Source: an uncultured Clostridia bacterium (GTDB lineage Bacteria; Bacillota; Clostridia; TANB77; CAG-508). From it: a stretch of 10,721 nt of DNA. Every line of letters starts with the position of its first letter. The first letter of the stretch is position 1. Position numbers and translations under genes: made by a program. Below, in pieces: positions 6,959 through 10,721 of the stretch. The notes under the pieces were generated by a model that worked only from the letters and a program-made list of their open reading frames with translations, was not told the origin of the DNA and searched no databases. The stretch lies in NCBI GenBank assembly GCA_947589135.1, contig CANPZT010000037.1:1-10721 (forward strand). Reading direction: 5' to 3'.

Positions 6959-7159
6959 TTATGCAAGACCATATTTTTTCTTAAATTTATCTGCTCTACC
7001 ACCAACTGTATCTTGTCTTAAGTTTCCTGTCCAATATGGATGACATTTAGAGCAAACATCTACTTTTAAATCTTTTTTTGTTGAACCAACTTCTAAAACA
7101 TTACCACATGCACATGTAATAGTTGTTTGATTATATTCTGGATGTAAATCTTTTTTCAT
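6959..7159 (-). CDS. rpmE: 50S ribosomal protein L31, zinc-binding type
   Basis: This 66-residue protein has the L31 signature MKKDLHPEYNQ at the N-terminus and the four zinc-ligand positions C16, C18, C36 and C39 (CxC then CxxCHPYWTG), so it is the C+ (type A) form rather than the zinc-free paralogue. L31 bridges the two ribosomal subunits. The ATG has AGAGGTGA upstream. It is monocistronic: its own promoter lies at 7207-7235 and a strong terminator follows at 6928-6957. Confidence 0.97.
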   Translation of the reverse strand: MKKDLHPEYNQTTITCACGNVLEVGSTKKDLKVDVCSKCHPYWTGNLRQDTVGGRADKFKKKYGLA

Positions 7160-7206
7160 TTAAAGTTCACCTCTTTCTTGTATTAAAAATAATATGACTA
7201 TTTTTT

Positions 7207-7235
7207 ATAATAACATATTTTAGAATAATTTTCAA
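7207..7235 (-). promoter_or_regulatory. rpmE promoter
   Basis: Minus strand TTGAAA (7230-7235), 17-bp spacer, TATTAT (7207-7212), each one base from consensus. The transcript would start near 7200, about 40 nt before the rpmE ATG. Confidence 0.75.
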
Positions 7236-7263
7236 GTCTATTTTCTTATTTATTTTATTTATC

Positions 7264-7410
7264 TTATTTTTCTTTTTGTTCCATATATTGTGCTGAATAT
7301 AGCATTTCCTTATTTAATGATAATTTGTTTACTAATTTTGCCATAATATTAAAGACGCAAGCTACTATTAAAATTATCATTCCTATTCTTTTCCAATATT
7401 TTGAAAGCAT
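7264..7410 (-). CDS. 48-residue single-pass membrane microprotein
   Basis: The ATG at 7410-7408 opens a 48-codon frame ending in TAA, preceded by AAGGAG 8 nt upstream and by a perfect consensus promoter. The product starts MLSKYWKRIGMIILIVACVF: a short basic head, one hydrophobic helix at about residues 9-25, then a charged tail ending QYMEQKEK. The positive charges before the helix suggest the N-terminus is in the cytoplasm and the tail outside. I recognise no family. It lies between rpmE (same strand, downstream) and the divergent VanW gene. The promoter, ribosome binding site and amphipathic layout together make a real gene likely despite its size. Confidence 0.7.
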   Translation of the reverse strand: MLSKYWKRIGMIILIVACVFNIMAKLVNKLSLNKEMLYSAQYMEQKEK

Positions 7411-7445
7411 AATTATTTCTCCTTAATTTTTAATCATACATATTA

Positions 7446-7474
7446 ATTATACTTTTTATTTCTAAAAATGTCAA
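7446..7474 (-). promoter_or_regulatory. Perfect consensus promoter for the 48-residue protein
   Basis: Minus strand TTGACA (7469-7474), 17-bp spacer, TATAAT (7446-7451): a full match to the sigma-A consensus. A plus-strand TATACT at 7448-7453 overlaps it and could serve the VanW gene, but it lacks a clear -35. Confidence 0.85.
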
Positions 7475-7515
7475 TAATTTTCTTCTTTTTGGTTAAACTA
7501 CAAATGGTGATTATA

Positions 7516-8166
7516 ATGGATAAAAAGAAATGGATTGTTTTATTTGTTGTTGTTATTTTTGTTGCTTTTTGCATTTTCTTTTTTGTTATAAATAATAATT
7601 CTAATAAGATATCTCAAAATGATAACAGCACATCTTCTTACGAAACAAATAGAACTTCTGGTAATTCTAATACAAATAATAATGAAACATCTTCTCAGAT
7701 AGTTGAAGAACAAATTGCTATTTTCGCAACAAAAATTTATAATCCTGATCCAGCAAGACAAAATAATATTGCTATTACTTGTTCTAGACTAAATGGTACT
7801 ATTGTAAAAAATGGTGAAACTTTTTCTTTTTGTAATACTTTAGGTCCTTCTAGTACGAATATGGGATACCAAGAAGCTGATGTTTTCGATCGTAATGGTA
7901 ATAAGAAAAAAGGATTAGGTGGTGGAAATTGCCAAATTAGTACTACTTTGTACAATGCTGTTTTATCAGTTCCTTCTTTACAAGTCACAGAAAGACATGC
8001 TCATAGCAATTATGTTCCTTATATTCAAAAAGGAAAAGATGCAGCAGTTGCTTATGGTAGTTATGATTTTAAGTTTGTAAATCAGACTGGTAATGATATT
8101 AAACTTAATTTCCAACCATCAGCATCTGATATTACTGTAAGTATTGTTTCTTTAAAAGTGCAATAA
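7516..8166 (+). CDS. Membrane-anchored VanW-domain protein, 216 residues
   Basis: I prefer the ATG at 7516, which has GGTGA 5 nt upstream. An earlier in-frame ATG at 7468 would overlap the divergent promoter and add 16 residues before the basic head MDKKKW. Residues 6-25 form one hydrophobic helix without an obvious cleavage site, so it is probably a signal anchor. Residues 26-62 are an Asn/Ser/Thr-rich linker. Residues about 66-216 are a VanW domain: PARQNNIA, NGETFSF (99-105), the hallmark GLGGGNCQIS (133-142), ERHAHS (159-164), then a YGSYDFKFVN segment. VanW proteins occur in some vancomycin-resistance clusters and widely in Firmicutes; their biochemical role is not established, and no other van gene is visible here. 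It ends at a bidirectional terminator. Confidence 0.93.
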   Translation: MDKKKWIVLFVVVIFVAFCIFFFVINNNSNKISQNDNSTSSYETNRTSGNSNTNNNETSSQIVEEQIAIFATKIYNPDPARQNNIAITCSRLNGTIVKNGETFSFCNTLGPSSTNMGYQEADVFDRNGNKKKGLGGGNCQISTTLYNAVLSVPSLQVTERHAHSNYVPYIQKGKDAAVAYGSYDFKFVNQTGNDIKLNFQPSASDITVSIVSLKVQ

Positions 8167-8168
8167 AT

Positions 8169-8216
8169 AAAAGGTTTTATTTACTAGATATTAACTCTAA
8201 TAAATAGAACCTTTTT
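8169..8216. terminator. Bidirectional terminator between convergent genes
   Basis: There is a 15-bp stem (8169-8183 with 8201-8215, one G-U pair) around a 17-nt loop. It has T-rich flanks on both strands: TTTTTATTAT on the plus strand and TTTTATTTATTG on the minus strand. It serves the VanW gene ending at 8166 and the GLUG gene ending at 8240. Confidence 0.8.
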
Positions 8217-8239
8217 ATTATAAATTATTATATTTTAAA

Positions 8240-9832
8240 TTATTTAATTTCTGATTGCCATTTTAAAATCGGATATCCGTTATTATATTTCCATGTTTCA
8301 TCTTCATTTTGTTCATCATTTGTAAATTCTTCTCCTAATGTTTCAGCATATCCGCATAAGTTGTTCGTCTGTTATTTTTTCTACATTGTTTATTATTGGA
8401 TTGCCATTCAAATACCCATAATATGCATCATTGTTTGTATAATAACAATTACTCAAATTTGTATATCCGATTTGCAACTCCTGTAATTGAGCCTTTATGT
8501 ATTGATGCTGTTAACATCCCTATATTATAACTATTGTTAATGTATTTCCATTCTCCTCCATTAACTGACGTGCACCCTAATATTCCTCCCGCAAAATCAT
8601 GTATAGATGTTATTTTTCCTATATTATAACAATTACTAATTTTTAAACAATCAGCAGCACCCACAATTCCTCCGGTATATGTTTCAGTACAGGATGCAGA
8701 TGCTTGCCCTTTACCTGTTATATTTCCATAATTATAGCATCCATTTATACTCGCATTTTCAATACAACCTACAATTCCACCAATTCTACAATCATTTGAT
8801 TCTACATCTATATGATTGCCGCAATTATTTATTATTCCTGTACTATTACCTACTATACTACCAGTGCAAACACCTGTATTTTTTATTTCTCCAGATTTAA
8901 TAACAATATTTTCTATTGTTCCAGCATTATACCCAAATAATCCTTGATAACCTTCTGTTGTATTTATATAAATATTATCAATTTTATGGTAGTTTCCATC
9001 AAATGTACCTTTAAATATATGTGTATTATCTTTTGCATAATTTCCTATTGGCTCCCAACTTTTTGTATCTGCTCCACATACATCTTTTAAATCTAAATTA
9101 CTCATTACTTTTATAGTTTTTCCTTCAAATGTTGCTCCATTATTTACTTTATTTCGAAAAGCAACTAAATCATCTGCTGTATAAATATTTATATCTTCTG
9201 AAATATCTGTTATCGTTATACTTGCTATATTATATTTTTCTCCACTATTTTTAACTATTACACTATAAGTGCCATTATTATATACCTCTTTTTCAATTAC
9301 ATATTTTCCATCTTGTTTTTCTGGAATTTCTAAATTCTCTCCATCAAAAATAATTGTTGCTATATCTTGTTCATAGGTAATTTCAATGTGTATTGTAGCT
9401 TTTACAAAATCACTACTTGTTGTATTCGTCATTGTAATTTCTATTTGTGAATCTTCTTCTCCTTTTCCTATTGATACTCCTATTTTTGGAACACTTCTAT
9501 CAAGTTGAAATTGATATCCATCTACAAATACTATATCTCCACTTACAATCATTCCATTTTCTTTAATTTTATTATCTATATATTCATTTTCGTTATATGC
9601 TGAGTCAACTGCTTTATCTGTTTGCAAATCTAATAATACTAACTCTAGTTTTTCTCTTGCTTGTGCTTCTTCTGTTTTATTTTTAGCTTGTTGTGTTCTT
9701 CCGAAGCAATCCATTTTCTCCTGTCAATGTTGCTACTGCTACTCCTGCTAATATTAGCAACACTATTATTGTTATTACTAGTGCTATTAATGTTATTCCT
9801 CTATTACTTTTAATACCTACTTTTTTCTTCAT
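8240..9832 (-). CDS. GLUG-repeat surface protein with prepilin-like leader; frame shifts +1 three times
   Basis: The ATG at 9832 has GGAGG 7 nt upstream. The first 43 codons give a prepilin-like leader (RGITLIALVITII, hydrophobic to about residue 36, then LTGENGLL). After a +1 shift at 9703, a hydrophilic helix follows (TQQAKNKTEEAQAREKL), then a beta-rich region, then from about residue 213 the block IYTADDLVAFRNKVNNG...FKGTFDGNYHKI. About six GLUG-type motifs come next (GLFGYNAGTIENI, GGIVGAADCLKISNC). A +1 shift at 8469 gives GYTNLSNCYYTNN, and another at 8354 gives GYAETLGEEF and the usual ending NNGYPILKWQ. Read this way the product is 529 residues; unshifted, the longest piece is 421 residues (8449-9714). 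The Glu at position 5 of classical type IV pilins is Ala here. It is probably cell-surface exposed. It may be a decayed gene or one needing recoding. Confidence 0.75.
8352..8355 (-). other. Third +1 frame switch, ATG CGG A
   Basis: Before this point the frame reads ITDEQLM and then meets CGG ATA TGC TGA. Skipping the C (plus-strand G at 8354) gives GGA TAT GCT, continuing GYAETLGEEF to a normal C-terminus. The permissible window for the switch is about 30 nt. Confidence 0.6.
8467..8470 (-). other. Second +1 frame switch, AAT CGG A
   Basis: The frame reads GSITGVAN, then CGG ATA, and stops 7 codons after the asparagine. Skipping the C (plus-strand G at 8469) gives GGA TAT ACA and the expected SNCYYTNN motif. 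Confidence 0.6.
9701..9704 (-). other. First +1 frame switch, CTT CGG A
   Basis: The frame reads TGENGLL, then CGG AAG, and stops 7 codons after the last of those leucines. Skipping the C (plus-strand G at 9703) gives GGA AGA ACA, continuing TQQAKNKTEEAQ, the expected sequence after a prepilin-like leader. The two frames overlap by only about 36 nt. Confidence 0.65.
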
Positions 9833-9893
9833 TTGTATTCCTCCGTTTTTTAGATTTACTCATGATTACTTTTTAATTTAATTTTCTAATAAA

Positions 9894-9922
9894 ATTTTAT
9901 ATAATTCCATTTACTTATTCAA
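9894..9922 (-). promoter_or_regulatory. Likely promoter of the GLUG-repeat gene
   Basis: Minus strand TTGAAT (9917-9922), 17-bp spacer, TAAAAT (9894-9899), about 62 bp before the ATG at 9832. The 317-bp region 9833-10149 holds this promoter, the divergent one at 10072-10100 and a near-palindrome TACATAATGTA at 9954-9964. I see no gene in it. Confidence 0.5.
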
Positions 9923-10071
9923 GGAATACAGCTGTTTTTGTTAATAACTTTTTTACATAATGTATTATAATTAAGATGTTATATATTAGAAACCATCTTA
10001 CCTTTAAAATAATACTACAATAATATTGAAAATGGTAATATGAATGTAACATAAATGTAATATAAAATATA

Positions 10072-10100
10072 TTTACAGATATAGAATAAATTAGTATAAT
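10072..10100 (+). promoter_or_regulatory. Likely promoter of the right-edge prepilin-like gene
   Basis: TTTACA (10072-10077), 17-bp spacer, TATAAT (10095-10100), giving a leader of about 43 nt before the ATG at 10150. Just upstream is a short direct repeat, AATGTAA, at about 10043 and 10054; it may be a binding site, but this is weak. Confidence 0.65.
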
Positions 10101-10149
10101 TATTTTTATAATAACAAATCAACATAATTATTTAAGGAGGAAAAAACAA

Positions 10150-10721
10150 ATGAAAAAGGAAAAAGGAATCACACTAATAGCCTTGGTAATAACAATAATA
10201 ATCTTATTAATACTTTCAGCAATAACAATATCAATAATAACAGGTCAAAATGGAATATTTAATAAAGCAAAAACTGCAAGTGAAAAATATAACAAGCAAG
10301 AAGCAATAGAAACAATGAATTTAAAAATAACTGATGTTCAAATGTCTAAATATGCTGAAGAACAAAGAATGCCAACATTAAAAGAACTTGCAGATAATTT
10401 CTGTGAAGATGATGATTTTCAGTATGTACAAGAAACAAGTGAAGTTGCAAGTTTACCAAAAGTAAGTAACGAAAACCCAACTTCAATCTATACAAAATTA
10501 AAAGCATATCCTTATGAATTTGAAATAAATAGTTCTCTACAATTAGCTAGTATTGATGGAGTAAAAATAGCAGATGAAACAAGTACAACTACACCATCAG
10601 ATAGCACAGGTTCAAGTAATAATTATTCAATGACAGAACATGTAGTTGGAACTTGGATAAATGGTGAAACTCTTTATGAAAAGACAATAAATGTTGGAAC
10701 ATTAACTAATGGATGGAAATC
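10150..10721 (+). CDS. Prepilin-like surface protein, N-terminal part (runs off right edge)
   Basis: The ATG follows AAGGAGG at 10134-10140. At least 190 codons stay open to the edge. The protein begins MKKEKGITLIALVITIIILL, a prepilin-like leader with a hydrophobic helix at about residues 7-31, then TGQNGIFNKAKTASEKYNK, the same layout as the divergent gene at 9832. A globular region of about 110 residues follows, then a Thr/Ser/Gly-rich linker (TSTTTPSDSTGSSNN). After it comes EHVVGTWINGETLYEKTINV, a segment of a kind often seen in phage tail-fibre and surface proteins; this resemblance is from memory. As in its neighbour, position 5 after the Gly is Ala, not Glu. The frame is intact with no CGG codon. 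It is probably exported and cell-surface attached; the C-terminal part and function are unknown. Confidence 0.85.
   Translation, partial: MKKEKGITLIALVITIIILLILSAITISIITGQNGIFNKAKTASEKYNKQEAIETMNLKITDVQMSKYAEEQRMPTLKELADNFCEDDDFQYVQETSEVASLPKVSNENPTSIYTKLKAYPYEFEINSSLQLASIDGVKIADETSTTTPSDSTGSSNNYSMTEHVVGTWINGETLYEKTINVGTLTNGWK

Noticed and set aside
7468..7515. Earlier in-frame start for the VanW protein at 7468.
   Set aside because: It overlaps the -35 box of the divergent promoter, has no ribosome binding site, and adds a hydrophobic stretch before the natural basic head MDKKKW.
8449..9714. Taking the 421-residue frame starting at the ATG at 9714 as the real gene.
   Set aside because: That ATG has no suitable ribosome binding site and lies within the conserved GENGL codons of the upstream frame. 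The prepilin leader with a strong site at 9832 and the typical C-terminus down to 8240 show that both ends of the real gene lie outside it.
8240..9832. The three frame switches as simple homopolymer sequencing errors.
   Set aside because: None of the sites is a homopolymer, and all need removal of a C before GGA. Other kinds of error cannot be excluded without reads, so this is set aside rather than disproved.

Overview
The window looks like a chromosomal segment of a low-GC Gram-positive bacterium, most likely an uncultured or gut-type Clostridia/Bacillota. The reasons are the very AT-rich sequence, strong AGGAGG-type ribosome binding sites, textbook sigma-A promoters with 17-bp spacers, a miaB-mutS operon, a zinc-binding ribosomal protein L31, a VanW-domain protein, and surface proteins with the GITLIALVITII prepilin-like leader common in Clostridia. 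The assignment to class is an inference; nothing in the window fixes the species.

Layout. Positions 1-2408 hold a tandem array of at least three paralogous ankyrin-repeat genes, all on the minus strand (the first runs off the left edge). Each is a self-contained cassette with a near-consensus promoter, a conserved leader of about 90 nt with two possible hairpins, and the gene; two complete cassettes also show a terminator hairpin. Positions 2485-6927 hold a minus-strand operon: miaB, then mutS (the stop of one abuts the start of the next), then a 95-residue acidic protein of unknown function. Upstream are rpmE with its own promoter and terminator (6928-7235) and a 48-residue one-helix membrane microprotein with a perfect consensus promoter (7264-7474). 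On the plus strand, 7516-8166 encodes a membrane-anchored VanW-domain protein. It ends at a bidirectional terminator shared with a convergent gene (8240-9832, minus) for a GLUG-repeat surface protein with a prepilin-like N-terminus. A second, different prepilin-like surface protein starts divergently at 10150 and runs off the right edge.

The housekeeping part joins tRNA modification (MiaB), mismatch repair (MutS) and translation (L31). The right-hand third is about the cell envelope: VanW plus two divergently transcribed prepilin-like surface proteins. The ankyrin array looks like a fast-evolving accessory locus placed after the mutS operon.

The most striking observation is in the GLUG gene. 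Its protein can be read from a well-formed start to a typical C-terminus only by switching to the +1 frame three times. Each time, the switch falls at an in-frame CGG codon followed by A, and skipping the C gives a GGA glycine codon. I found no other in-frame CGG in this gene, and none in mutS, miaB, rpmE or the VanW gene. Either the gene has decayed by three oddly similar insertions, or CGG/CGGA is read by +1 frameshifting here. The ankyrin genes, which each carry one in-frame CGG (followed by G), are the main counter-evidence.
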